Part shown: piece after piece, positions 40,614 through 49,038 of the stretch
Position numbering within the stretch: the stretch's first letter is position 1
Layout of the letters: each line of letters begins with the position of its first letter
Assembly: GCF_039555755.1 (NCBI RefSeq)
Contig: NZ_CP154631.1
Location: 4,551,909-4,615,908, forward strand
DNA length: 64,000 bases
Direction: 5' to 3'
From: Pseudomonas sediminis
GTDB taxonomy: Bacteria; Pseudomonadota; Gammaproteobacteria; Pseudomonadales; Pseudomonadaceae
Translations under genes and position numbers: made by a program
The notes under the pieces: generated by a model
Database searches by the model: none
The model's input: the letters and a program-made list of their open reading frames with translations, nothing else
What the model was told of the DNA's origin: nothing

Positions 40614-41135
40614 TCACTCACCCACACGCAAGCCAAGCCGCGCTATCACGCGGTTTTCCTCGGCGCGGTCCAGCCCGGCTTCCTCGACGCGCACGCCCTG
40701 CTCTTCCAGCGCCTGAATCCAGCGCAGCAACTGAGCGAACGCCACCGGCTGCAGGTTGACCTGCACCGCACCAAAACCCTCGGTATCCAGGCGCTCGATC
40801 ACCAGCCCCTGCTGCGCCGCACTCGCCGTGACCACGCCCTGCAGGCGCGCCGGGTCGAGGCTGGCGCGCGGCTGCAGGTCACGCCCCTGCACCTGCGGCG
40901 CACGGCTTTGCAGATAGGTATAAAGCGCGCGCTGCTCCTCGAACGTGGCGCGCGCGGCCTGGGCATGGCGCTGCGCCGGTTGCCACAACGCCAGGTAGAA
41001 CACCACCAGCAGCAGGAAGACGCTCAGCGCCGCCAGCGCCAGGCGATCACGCGCCGGCAGCGCCTGCCAGCGTTGCGCCAGCGGCGAACGCTGCCAGTGC
41101 AGTTGCAGACTCTCGCTCAACCCTGTTCTCGACAT
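40614..41135 (-). CDS. gspM: Type II secretion system protein GspM (XcpZ)
   Basis: A 173-residue bitopic inner-membrane protein: a cytoplasmic N terminus, one helix (LALAALSVFLLLVVFYLALWQ) and a periplasmic ferredoxin-like domain (ARLQGVVTASAAQQGLVIERL to VAFAQLLRWIQALEEQGVRVEEAGL). It anchors the ATPase platform with GspL. ATG at 41135 has AGGAGG nine bases upstream; the ATG at 41144 overlapping the gspL stop has no room for a ribosome binding site. Confidence 0.88.
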   Translation of the reverse strand: MSRTGLSESLQLHWQRSPLAQRWQALPARDRLALAALSVFLLLVVFYLALWQPAQRHAQAARATFEEQRALYTYLQSRAPQVQGRDLQPRASLDPARLQGVVTASAAQQGLVIERLDTEGFGAVQVNLQPVAFAQLLRWIQALEEQGVRVEEAGLDRAEENRVIARLGLRVGE

Positions 41136-41140
41136 GCTGC

Positions 41141-42280
41141 TCATCCTCCTATTACCACGCGCGCGCTGACGCCTTCGGCCTCGCGGCTGGCCGAACCCAT
41201 TTGCACCGACAATCCTGCCGCCTCCAGGCGCTCACGCAAACGCTCCAGCTCGGCGAAGCCCGGTGCCTGCAACTGCAGCGACATATCGGTACGGGTCGCG
41301 CTGTAGTCGAGCTGATTGACCTGTACCTGCGGCGCGCCCTCGGCATGTAGCGCCGCTGCCACCTCGGCCAGCAGGCCGAGCACCGGGCTGGCGCTGCCCG
41401 AAGACTGCGCCAGATGCTGATCGAACTGCGCGCGGAGATTGATCAGCTTGCTGTCCTGCGGAAACAGCTCGCGGTACAGCGCCTCGCTGGACGCGGCATA
41501 GGCATCGGCCTCACGCTGCAAGTACCAGCCCTGCGCGAGATTGAAGCCCCACTGCAACACAAGACACAGCGCCAGCACCCCGGCCAGCGGCCGCCAACGC
41601 AGCCAGCCGTCACCGCTCTGGCGCAGGGCGAACTCCCCTTGCGCGAAGTCGACACTCGCGTGCTGACGCACCAGCCACTGATGCGCATCTTCCAACAGGT
41701 GCACTTCATCGACCGATTCGGGCAGCGCCTGCCCCGTCGGCGCACTGGCGATATGCGGCGTGGGGCAGCGCCCTGCCAGCACCGGCCAATCCTCGCGCTG
41801 CAAGGCCAGACGCCAAGGCGCCTCGCCACCGAGCAGCCACCGCGAGTGCAGCCAGAGCAGTTGACTGCCCTGGGGCGGCAACAGATCGGCATCGACCCGG
41901 ATCGCCTGCGGCGGCTGCGCCGCGAACAGCGCCAGACACTCGCGTAACCAGCTGGCGCGCAGCGCGTAGACACGGTGACGGCCATCGGCCAGTTGCTCAC
42001 CCAGGGCCAGATGCATCAGTTCGACATCCTCGGCCAGTAGCTCCTCCACCGCGAACGGCAGCGCCTGGCGCATCCAGCGCGCCTTCTGCGTCGGCAATTG
42101 CACGGCGCACGCGGTGACCGCCTCAACCGGCAGCACCAGCTCCCAGTGTGCCGGCAGATCGGCCAGTGCCTCGGCCAGGCTCAAGGCGCGACTGTCATCT
42201 GCCGTAACGCGCATGACGGGCAGGTCCGCTGACAGGTCGTGGCACGCCTCGGGCGGCAGGAATATCCATGTCGAGTTCAT
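41141..42280 (-). CDS. gspL: Type II secretion system protein GspL (XcpY)
   Basis: A 379-residue protein. The cytoplasmic actin-like domain (about residues 1-225) binds GspE. One helix (LAGVLALCLVLQWGFNLAQGWY) leads to a periplasmic domain that pairs with GspM. LPFAVEELLAEDVELMHLAL is a recognisable family segment. It overlaps gspK by 4 bp. Confidence 0.9.
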   Translation of the reverse strand: MNSTWIFLPPEACHDLSADLPVMRVTADDSRALSLAEALADLPAHWELVLPVEAVTACAVQLPTQKARWMRQALPFAVEELLAEDVELMHLALGEQLADGRHRVYALRASWLRECLALFAAQPPQAIRVDADLLPPQGSQLLWLHSRWLLGGEAPWRLALQREDWPVLAGRCPTPHIASAPTGQALPESVDEVHLLEDAHQWLVRQHASVDFAQGEFALRQSGDGWLRWRPLAGVLALCLVLQWGFNLAQGWYLQREADAYAASSEALYRELFPQDSKLINLRAQFDQHLAQSSGSASPVLGLLAEVAAALHAEGAPQVQVNQLDYSATRTDMSLQLQAPGFAELERLRERLEAAGLSVQMGSASREAEGVSARVVIGG

Positions 42281-43251
42281 TCTTGTTCTTCCTCAATAGG
42301 ACGTGGCGGCATACCGCCCTGCCCCAGATCACGCGCCAGGACACTGACCTGGCCATCATTGCTGCGCTGCAACAGGCTGCGCAATACCACCCGGCGTTCA
42401 CCCAGGCTCACTTCGCTGAACACCTCGAAATACTGGCTGCCGACCGCCAGCCCCTGCACCACCTGCTCACCCAGGCCAGCAAGCGCAGGCTGGGCAGCGA
42501 AGGCCGCAGCGCTGGGATAGCCTTCGGCGCCGCGCCCGGCAATCAGCGACACGGCCGCATCCGGGCTCAAGCCGTCGGACAGACTGGAGAGCACCATCGC
42601 ACTGGCCGTGTTGACATTGAGCAGCGCCTCGCTCGGCAGCGCGCTGACGAAGGGTCGCAGGCGGCGGTAGTCGGCCTCCTCCATCTCCAGCAGCAGGCGC
42701 AGTTCGGACACATCAGTGATCTCGCGATTGGCAGTGCGGTAAGGTGGTGTCGCCAACAGGTACTGGCCATCCTCCGCGCCATTGCCGCCCTGCAGTTCGC
42801 TGTCGCTATCGAGCCAGTCCAGCAGGCGCTCGGCATAAGGTTTGTCGATTCCCAGGCGCAGCAGCAGGCGACGCAAACGCAGCACCGCCAGCTCGTTGGG
42901 TCGGCCCTGGCGCACCAGGCTATTGAGATTGAAACGACCGCTGGGGTCGACGATACGCACACGCAGCTCGCCACCCTCATCCAGCGGGAACGGCGCCAGT
43001 GGCCGGGCCCAGGGCTCCAGCGGATGATCCACCGGCTGGCGCGGATCACCCTGACGCAGATCGCGTTCGAGAATCGCCTTGGCCAGGGTCTCGCCGCCCA
43101 GTGCGTAGTGCCAGGCTTGGGTCACGTGCAACTGGTTGGCGCTGCTGCGGATCGACAGCTGCTGACGAGCGATCAAACCAGCGCAGACCACCGTCACCAC
43201 GGCGACCACCAGCAGCACGGTAATAAGCGCCACCCCACTCTGCCGCCTCAT
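42277..43251 (-). CDS. gspK: Type II secretion minor pseudopilin GspK (XcpX)
   Basis: A 324-residue large minor pseudopilin. The leader MRRQSG is followed by VALITVLLVVAVVTVVCAGL; GspK lacks the usual Glu at position 5, as here. It has the alpha domain typical of the tip protein (LNSLVRQGRPNELAVLRLRRLLLRLG, LLDWLDSDSE). It caps the pseudopilus with GspI and GspJ. Confidence 0.92.
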   Translation of the reverse strand: MRRQSGVALITVLLVVAVVTVVCAGLIARQQLSIRSSANQLHVTQAWHYALGGETLAKAILERDLRQGDPRQPVDHPLEPWARPLAPFPLDEGGELRVRIVDPSGRFNLNSLVRQGRPNELAVLRLRRLLLRLGIDKPYAERLLDWLDSDSELQGGNGAEDGQYLLATPPYRTANREITDVSELRLLLEMEEADYRRLRPFVSALPSEALLNVNTASAMVLSSLSDGLSPDAAVSLIAGRGAEGYPSAAAFAAQPALAGLGEQVVQGLAVGSQYFEVFSEVSLGERRVVLRSLLQRSNDGQVSVLARDLGQGGMPPRPIEEEQE

Positions 43252-43916
43252 GTCTGCGGCACCTCATTCGGCTCGTCCGGCGACCCGCCAGCACGGTTCT
43301 CTGCCGGCAAATCCGGCAAGCGCAGCAGGCGACGCAATTCGCCATAACGGCGATGCTGCAGGCGCAGCTCGATGGCGCGCGGCAAGTCGGTGAGCAGGCC
43401 ATCGCCAGAGGCATTGGCCGGCGGCCAGTCGGGCTGCCACTGCCCGTCCTTGTCCAGATAGCGCAAGCTCAGCGATTCGACGCCATCGAGTGCCTGCTGG
43501 ATTTGCGGTGCGCTGTCCTGCGCGCGGTCCAGCACACGCCAATAACGGCGCTGCCATTGCTCGCCACTGAGCTGCCAGCGCACTCGCTGCACCTCCGCTC
43601 GCGGTTGGCCCAGCGGATTGCGCCAGCCAGCGCGGGTCAGCTCCAGCGCCGTGGCATCGGTCAGGTCGCTGTGCAGCGCTGGCTGAGCATCGCCGAAACC
43701 ATCGCGAATCGGCCGCACCGTCACCTGGCGCAGGTCGCGCTCGAAGGCAGACAGGGCACGGGTCAGCTCGCGCAACTGGCGTTCGTGCTCGCGGGTAACG
43801 GCATCGGCGCTGAGCACGCTGTCGAGCATGCGGTAGGTGGCCAACCCCAGCAGGGCGAAGATGGCGATGGCGATCAGCAGCTCCAGCAGGGTGAAGCCGC
43901 GCTGCGGACGATTCAC
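43248..43916 (-). CDS. gspJ: Type II secretion minor pseudopilin GspJ (XcpW)
   Basis: A 222-residue pseudopilin. The start codon is GTG (43914-43916) overlapping the gspI stop as GTGA. Leader MNRPQRG is followed by FTLLELLIAIAIFALLGLATYRML with Glu5. It forms the tip complex with GspI and GspK. Confidence 0.92.
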   Translation of the reverse strand: MNRPQRGFTLLELLIAIAIFALLGLATYRMLDSVLSADAVTREHERQLRELTRALSAFERDLRQVTVRPIRDGFGDAQPALHSDLTDATALELTRAGWRNPLGQPRAEVQRVRWQLSGEQWQRRYWRVLDRAQDSAPQIQQALDGVESLSLRYLDKDGQWQPDWPPANASGDGLLTDLPRAIELRLQHRRYGELRRLLRLPDLPAENRAGGSPDEPNEVPQT

Positions 43917-44299
43917 TGCGGCGCCCCCAGAAAACCGCTGAGCGTGACCTGCGCGCGCTCACGCAGATCGCCACTGGCGCCGCGCTCTTCGGCGGCGACC
44001 CACAGCGTCACACGGCGCATGGCAGGCTCGCTGGTGGCCTGGATTTCGCTCTGCCAAGACCAACGGCGCCCAGCGAACTCCACCTGGCCCTGGTCGCGGC
44101 CATCGGCGGGCGGGGTCTCGGCCAGTTGCAATTCCGCCATGCGGTTATCGGCCACCCACATGGCCAGGGTCTTGTCTTCCAGCTGGCTGGCGGTACGCAC
44201 GCTACGTGCACTGGCGGTCAGCACACTGGCGGCGACCAGGGCAAAGATCGCCAGTGCCACCATCACCTCGAGCAGCGTAAAACCGCGCGCGCCCTTCAT
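43913..44299 (-). CDS. gspI: Type II secretion minor pseudopilin GspI (XcpV)
   Basis: A 128-residue pseudopilin. Leader MKGARG is followed by FTLLEVMVALAIFALVAASVL with Glu5; the C-terminal part NRMAELQLAETPPADG is typical of GspI. It is coupled to gspH and gspJ by 4 bp overlaps. Confidence 0.92.
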   Translation of the reverse strand: MKGARGFTLLEVMVALAIFALVAASVLTASARSVRTASQLEDKTLAMWVADNRMAELQLAETPPADGRDQGQVEFAGRRWSWQSEIQATSEPAMRRVTLWVAAEERGASGDLRERAQVTLSGFLGAPQ

Positions 44300-44805
44300 C
44301 CGGCACGCCCCGCACCCAACTCCTCGACACGCGGCAGGCCGAAGCCATCACTGGACAATTGCAGGCGCAGGCCGTCGCGGCGGCGCTCGGCCAGGCGCAG
44401 GCGAAACGGCGTCAGCTCGCCGCTTGAGAGAATCAGCAACTGCGGCGTATCAGCACCAGCCTCGGTCGTCAGGCTCAGGGCCTCGCCCTCCACTTCAAAG
44501 GCCAGCTCGGCCCACTCCGGCAGGCGATGAACCTGACGATCCAGCGCCTGCCACTCGGCGCGCTGCGGGTCATAGCGCAGGACTCGATAGCCTTCACGGG
44601 TGAAGCTCAAGCCGTACTCGCGGTTGTCCAGCACCGCCTCGTCGAGCAGCACGCCGATCAGGCCACTGAGGCGTTCGGCCTCGCTGCGCAGCTCGCGCCC
44701 CGGCCCGGCGATGCCGGTGCTGAATACAGCCAGGCCGATCAGGCTGCCGAGTATGACCAGCACCACCAGCAGTTCGATAAGGGTGAAGCCGCGTTGCGCC
44801 TTCAA
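44296..44805 (-). CDS. gspH: Type II secretion minor pseudopilin GspH (XcpU), probable TTG start
   Basis: A 169-residue pseudopilin. The mature start FTLIELLVVLVILGSLIGLAVFSTG is preceded by the short leader KAQRG, so translation should begin just before it. The only nearby start codon is TTG at 44803-44805, giving a normal six-residue leader. The ATG at 44887-44889 in the same frame would add 28 residues encoded by the REP pair at 44806-44875. The TTG abuts the REP directly, and no good Shine-Dalgarno is visible. Confidence 0.8.
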   Translation of the reverse strand: MKAQRGFTLIELLVVLVILGSLIGLAVFSTGIAGPGRELRSEAERLSGLIGVLLDEAVLDNREYGLSFTREGYRVLRYDPQRAEWQALDRQVHRLPEWAELAFEVEGEALSLTTEAGADTPQLLILSSGELTPFRLRLAERRRDGLRLQLSSDGFGLPRVEELGAGRAG

Positions 44806-44875
44806 TGTAGGAGCGAGCTCTGCTCGCGAACATGGACGATGTCGAACGCTTCGCGAGCAGAGCTCGCTCCTACAG
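44806..44875. repeat. REP pair (type TGTAGGAGCGAGC) between gspG and gspH
   Basis: TGTAGGAGCGAGCTCTGCTCGCGAA and its exact inverted partner TTCGCGAGCAGAGCTCGCTCCTACA, 20 bases apart. It occupies almost the whole 91 bp gap and ends exactly at the gspH TTG. Confidence 0.9.
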
Positions 44876-44896
44876 GCGAACGGCGGCATGGTCGAG

Positions 44897-45322
44897 TCAG
44901 ATATCCCAGTTGCCGATATCGGCGTTCAGGTCGCTGCCGCCCTGCTTGCCGTCCGCGCCAAGCGAATACAGGTCGAATGCGCCCTTGGTACCAGGTGCAA
45001 GGTATTGGTAAGGGTTGCCCCACGGATCGATGGGCAGGCGCTTGAGGTAGCCGTCCTTGTTCCAGTTCTTCGCCGGCGGGTTGCCGCTCGGCTTGCTCAC
45101 CAGCGCTTCCAGGCCCTGCTGAGTGCTGGGGTAGTTGTGGTTGTCGAGCTTGTACATATCCAGCGCCGCACCGATGGCCCGGATGTCGTTCTGCGCGGCG
45201 GTGACCTTGGCCTGATCCGGCCGGCTCATCACCTGCGGCACCACCAGCGCTGCCAGAATGCCCAGAATCACCACCACGACCATGATTTCGATGAGCGTGA
45301 AACCTGCTTGTCTGCGTATCAC
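44897..45322 (-). CDS. gspG: Type II secretion major pseudopilin GspG (XcpT), GTG start
   Basis: A 141-residue pseudopilin. Leader MIRRQAG is followed by FTLIEIMVVVVILGILAALVVPQVM; the calcium-binding C-terminal part has DPWGNPYQYLAPG, LYSLGADGKQGG and ADIGNWDI. The start codon is GTG (45320-45322), four bases after the gspF stop. It polymerises into the pseudopilus. Confidence 0.95.
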   Translation of the reverse strand: MIRRQAGFTLIEIMVVVVILGILAALVVPQVMSRPDQAKVTAAQNDIRAIGAALDMYKLDNHNYPSTQQGLEALVSKPSGNPPAKNWNKDGYLKRLPIDPWGNPYQYLAPGTKGAFDLYSLGADGKQGGSDLNADIGNWDI

Positions 45323-45326
45323 CTAA

Positions 45327-46544
45327 TTACCCCACCATTTGGTTCAAAGAAAGAATCGGCAACAGGATGGCCAGCACGATCACCAGCACCACTGCCCCCA
45401 TGAAGACCAGCATGAACGGCTCGAACAGCCCGACCAGCAGGGCGATCTGCGCGCTGAGGTCGTTTTCCTGGTTCTTCGCCGTACGTGCCAACATCTGATC
45501 CAGCTCGCCGGAGCGTTCGCCGCTGGCGATCATGTGCAACATCATCGGCGGGAACTGCCCGGTGGCCTCCAGCGAACGGGTCAGGCTGCCGCCCTCGCGC
45601 ACCTTCTGCGCCGCCACCAGCACCTCGCCACGGATCACCCGATTGCCGATCACCTCACCAGCAATCGCCAGCGCCTCCACCAGCGGCACGCCACTGCGAG
45701 TGAGGATGGCCAGGGTCGAGGCGAAACGCGCGCAATCGGTGGCGCGACCCAGCCGGCCTATCAGCGGGATACGCAACAGAAAACGATGCCAGCGCAGGCG
45801 GAAGGCCTCGTCACGCAGCGCGGCGCGCAAGGCGATCACCGCCAGTACCAGCGCCACCAATGCAACCAGCCCCCAGGCCTTGACCCAATCACTCAGGGCG
45901 ATCAGCCCGCGCGTGAGCGCCGGCAGGGTCTGCCCGGAATCGACGAACACCTTGACCACATCCGGCACCACGTAGCCAAGCAGAAAGCCGACGATCAGCA
46001 GCGACGCGCACATCAGAATCACCGGGTAAAGCAGCGCCAACTGCACCTTCTGCCGCGACTGCTGGCGCTGATCGGTGTAATCGGCCAACTGCTCCAGCAC
46101 CGGGCCGAGATGCCCGGCATGCTCACCCGCCGCCACCGTGGCGCGATACAGCTCAGGAAAAGCGGCCGGAAATTCCTTGAGGCTGCCGGCCAGGCTGTGC
46201 CCCTCCAGCACGCGAGCGCGCACCGCCAGCAACATGCCCTGGATACGCGAATTGGTGGATTGCGCAGCTGCTGCGCGCAGCGCTTCCTCGATCGGCAACG
46301 CCGCCTGGATCAATGTCGCCAACTGGCGGGTGACCAGCGCCAGATCTCGCGCCGACAGGCCGCGGGCAAACCCCAGGCGCGCCTGGCCACTGCCCTGCTC
46401 GCGGCTGCGCGTGGCCTTGACCTCCAGCGGCGCCAACTGGCGATCGCGCAGCAACTGGCGTACCTGGCGCGCGCTATCGGCCTCCAGCACGCCCTTTTGC
46501 TGACGGCCACGCCCATCCAGGGCGATGTATTCAAAGGCCGCCAT
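45327..46544 (-). CDS. gspF: Type II secretion inner-membrane platform protein GspF (XcpS)
   Basis: A 405-residue polytopic protein with two GspF domains (about residues 70-190 and 270-395) and three helices; FEYIALDGRGRQQKGVLEADSARQ is the typical N terminus, and VALVALVLAVIAL and FEPFMLVFMGAVVLVIVLAILLPIL are the membrane parts. ATG at 46544 was chosen; a TTG two codons upstream is an alternative. A REP region lies between it and gspE. Confidence 0.92.
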   Translation of the reverse strand: MAAFEYIALDGRGRQQKGVLEADSARQVRQLLRDRQLAPLEVKATRSREQGSGQARLGFARGLSARDLALVTRQLATLIQAALPIEEALRAAAAQSTNSRIQGMLLAVRARVLEGHSLAGSLKEFPAAFPELYRATVAAGEHAGHLGPVLEQLADYTDQRQQSRQKVQLALLYPVILMCASLLIVGFLLGYVVPDVVKVFVDSGQTLPALTRGLIALSDWVKAWGLVALVALVLAVIALRAALRDEAFRLRWHRFLLRIPLIGRLGRATDCARFASTLAILTRSGVPLVEALAIAGEVIGNRVIRGEVLVAAQKVREGGSLTRSLEATGQFPPMMLHMIASGERSGELDQMLARTAKNQENDLSAQIALLVGLFEPFMLVFMGAVVLVIVLAILLPILSLNQMVG

Positions 46545-46566
46545 CGACAAATCGCTCCGGTTGTTC

Positions 46567-46640
46567 CTGTAGGAGCGGCTTCAGCCGCGATGTACACCGC
46601 CTCGCGGCTGCAACGGCATGCCGCCCAGCCGCGCCCACAA
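46567..46640. repeat. REP-like sequence between gspE and gspF
   Basis: CTGTAGGAGCGGCTTCAGCCGCGA followed by an inverted, diverged GCCTCGCGGCTGCAACGGC. It separates gspE from gspF by 123 bp in an otherwise tight cluster. Confidence 0.65.
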
Positions 46641-46667
46641 GAGCCATTGCCAACGCCCCTATCGCCA

Positions 46668-48155
46668 TCATTCTTCTCGCGTCACGCGCAGCACTTCCTC
46701 GACCGTGGTCACCCCTTCCAACACCTTGCGCCGACCATCGTCACGGATGCTCGGGCCCAGCGTGCGGGCGTGGCGGGTCATGTCCTGCTCGGAAGCGCGG
46801 CTGTGCACCAGGGTGCGCATGGTTTCGTCGAACACCACCAGCTCATAGATGCCGGTACGCCCGCGATAGCCCTGCTGATGGCAATGGGCGCAGCCGCGTG
46901 CATGGTAGAGCGTCGGCGGCGAGCTGGCCGGCACGCCGAGCAACGCGCATTCGGCCGCATCGGCGGCATAGGGTTCCTTGCACGACGGGCACAGCACGCG
47001 CACCAGGCGCTGGGCCAGCACGCCGAGCAGCGATGACGACAGCAGGAACGGCTCCACGCCCATATCCACCAGGCGAGTGATGGCGCCGATGGCGCTGTTG
47101 GTGTGCAGCGTGGACAGCACCAGGTGGCCGGTCAGCGAGGCCTGTACGGCGATCTCTGCGGTTTCCTTGTCACGGATCTCGCCCACCATCACCACGTCCG
47201 GGTCCTGGCGCAGAATGGCGCGCAGGCCCCGGGCAAAGGTCATGTCCACCTTGGTGTTGACCTGGGTCTGGCCGATGCCTTCGAGGTGGTACTCGATGGG
47301 GTCTTCGACGGTAAGAATGTTGCGCGTGTGATCGTTGAGGCTGACCAGGCTGGCGTACAGCGTGGTGGTCTTGCCCGAACCAGTGGGGCCGGTGACCAGC
47401 AGGATGCCGTGCGGCTTGCGCACGGTGTCTTCCATCAGCGCACGATCCTCGGCACGCATGCCCAGGTGCTGCAGAGACAGGCGCCCGGCCTGTTTGTCGA
47501 GCAATCGCAGCACCACCCGCTCGCCGTTGGCCGAGGGCAGTGTCGATACACGAATGTCCACCTCGCGCCCGCCGACCTTGAGCGAGATGCGCCCGTCCTG
47601 CGGCACGCGCTTCTCGGCGATATCCAGGCGCGCCATGACCTTGACCCGTGACACCAGCAAGGCGGCCAGCTCGCGCTTGGGCTCGAGCACCTCACGCAGG
47701 ATGCCATCGACGCGAAAGCGCACGACAAGACGTTTCTCGAAGGTTTCCAGGTGAATGTCGGAGGCGTTTTCCTTGATCGCTTCGCCGAGAATGGCGTTGA
47801 TCAGGCGAATGATAGGCGCATCGTCTTCCTGCTCCAGCAGGTCTTCAGTTTCCGGTACCTGATCGGCCAGCGAGGCCAGGTCGAAGCTGCCGCCGATATC
47901 CTCGGCCAGTTGCATGGAAGCGGAGTCGTGCTGATAGGCAGCGCCCAGCGCCTGGGCGAACGCCTGGGTATCGAGCACCTGCAGCGGCAGGCTGCGCCCG
48001 GCGAAACGCTGAGCCTCGGCCAGGGCAGCCAGGTCGCAGTCGGCGCGATGGGCCAAACTGGCGTGCCCGTCATGCATGACGAACACCAGGCCATGACGCT
48101 TGGCGAAACTGAAGGGCAAGCGGCGCAATGGGGTTTCCAGCAGCGAAGCGTTCAT
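46668..48155 (-). CDS. gspE: Type II secretion ATPase GspE (XcpR)
   Basis: A 495-residue hexameric secretion ATPase. The N-terminal domain binds GspL. Walker A is GPTGSGKTT at 256-264, followed by an Asp box ([18 protein letters not shown]), Walker B ([15 protein letters not shown]) and His box ([13 protein letters not shown]). A four-Cys zinc module (CPSCKEPY and CAHCHQQGY) is present. It drives pseudopilus assembly and is divergent from gspC. Confidence 0.95.
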   Translation of the reverse strand: MNASLLETPLRRLPFSFAKRHGLVFVMHDGHASLAHRADCDLAALAEAQRFAGRSLPLQVLDTQAFAQALGAAYQHDSASMQLAEDIGGSFDLASLADQVPETEDLLEQEDDAPIIRLINAILGEAIKENASDIHLETFEKRLVVRFRVDGILREVLEPKRELAALLVSRVKVMARLDIAEKRVPQDGRISLKVGGREVDIRVSTLPSANGERVVLRLLDKQAGRLSLQHLGMRAEDRALMEDTVRKPHGILLVTGPTGSGKTTTLYASLVSLNDHTRNILTVEDPIEYHLEGIGQTQVNTKVDMTFARGLRAILRQDPDVVMVGEIRDKETAEIAVQASLTGHLVLSTLHTNSAIGAITRLVDMGVEPFLLSSSLLGVLAQRLVRVLCPSCKEPYAADAAECALLGVPASSPPTLYHARGCAHCHQQGYRGRTGIYELVVFDETMRTLVHSRASEQDMTRHARTLGPSIRDDGRRKVLEGVTTVEEVLRVTREE

Positions 48156-48386
48156 GCGAGACCTTAGAACAGAACCTTATCCCGGTATTACAGCCTAACC
48201 TGGCCGTTTTGGCCCAATGGGCCACCTCTGGGACGGTCTTCTTGTATGTTTATGCGATTATCTTTAACACATTGCCAGGAACAGCACACCCACCCTATTT
48301 GGGGGATGCCAAGCGCGTGCAGGCTGCTATGATCAGCGCGCGACGCCCCGCACATAAGAAGAACTAGAACGTCGTTTTCCGGAGTG
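48156..48386. promoter_or_regulatory. Divergent promoter region gspE/gspC
   Basis: 231 bp without a gene. It carries ACCTGGCCGTTTTGGCCCAA (48197-48216), which resembles a las-type quorum box (about 13 of 20 to the pattern I remember), and the palindrome GGCCCAATGGGCC. No clear sigma-70 promoter was identified. Confidence 0.35.
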
Positions 48387-49034
48387 ATGCTTTTGCCCAT
48401 GTCGGCCCTTTCCCAGCGGCTCAAGGACAATGCCCCGAGCCTGATCGGCATGCTCGTGCTGATCGCCCTGAGCGTCAGCCTGGCCTGGCAGAGCGCCGAA
48501 CTGCTGCGCCTGGTGCGCGGCCCCGTGCAGCAAGCGCCCAGCCAGAGCAAGCCCAGCCCCGAACAACGCGCGCAGGCGCCCATCGACCAGCTGTTCGGCA
48601 CGCCACGCCAGGCCGACAGCGGCCCGCCGCCGGCCACCAACCTGCAACTGACGTTACTTGGCAGCTTCGTGCACAGCGACCCGCAACGCTCCAGCGCGAT
48701 GATCCAGCGTCAGGGCCAGAGCGCCCAGCGTTTTGCCGTAGGCGCGGACGTGGACAACGGCGTGCGCCTGGATGCCGTCTACGCCGACCGCGTAGAGCTG
48801 GTGCGCAACGGCCGCCGCGAAAGCCTCACGTTCCCGCGCCCGAGCAGCAGCCAATACAGCTACACCCCGCCGGTTGAAACTGCAGCGCCAGACTCGCTGC
48901 AACAGCTCGATCAACTCGACCAGGACAACCTCGAACAACTGCGCCAGCGCATGCAGGCGCTGCGCGAGCAGATGGAAGCCTCCGGCACCCAGCCTGTGGA
49001 AACGCCCCCTGATCAGCCCATGGAAAGCGACTGA
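48387..49034 (+). CDS. gspC: Type II secretion protein GspC (XcpP)
   Basis: About 215 residues: a short cytoplasmic part, one helix (SLIGMLVLIALSVSLAWQSAELL), a Pro-rich linker and the homology region (ATNLQLTLLGSFVHSDPQRSSAMIQ to GVRLDAVYADRVELVRNGRRESL). The C terminus is a Gln-rich coiled coil (LEQLRQRMQALREQMEA), in place of a PDZ domain. It links platform and secretin. Starts at 48384 (GTG), 48387 and 48399 are possible; GGAG at 48381 fits none of them well. Confidence 0.88.
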   Translation: MLLPMSALSQRLKDNAPSLIGMLVLIALSVSLAWQSAELLRLVRGPVQQAPSQSKPSPEQRAQAPIDQLFGTPRQADSGPPPATNLQLTLLGSFVHSDPQRSSAMIQRQGQSAQRFAVGADVDNGVRLDAVYADRVELVRNGRRESLTFPRPSSSQYSYTPPVETAAPDSLQQLDQLDQDNLEQLRQRMQALREQMEASGTQPVETPPDQPMESD

Positions 49035-49038
49035 ACCG

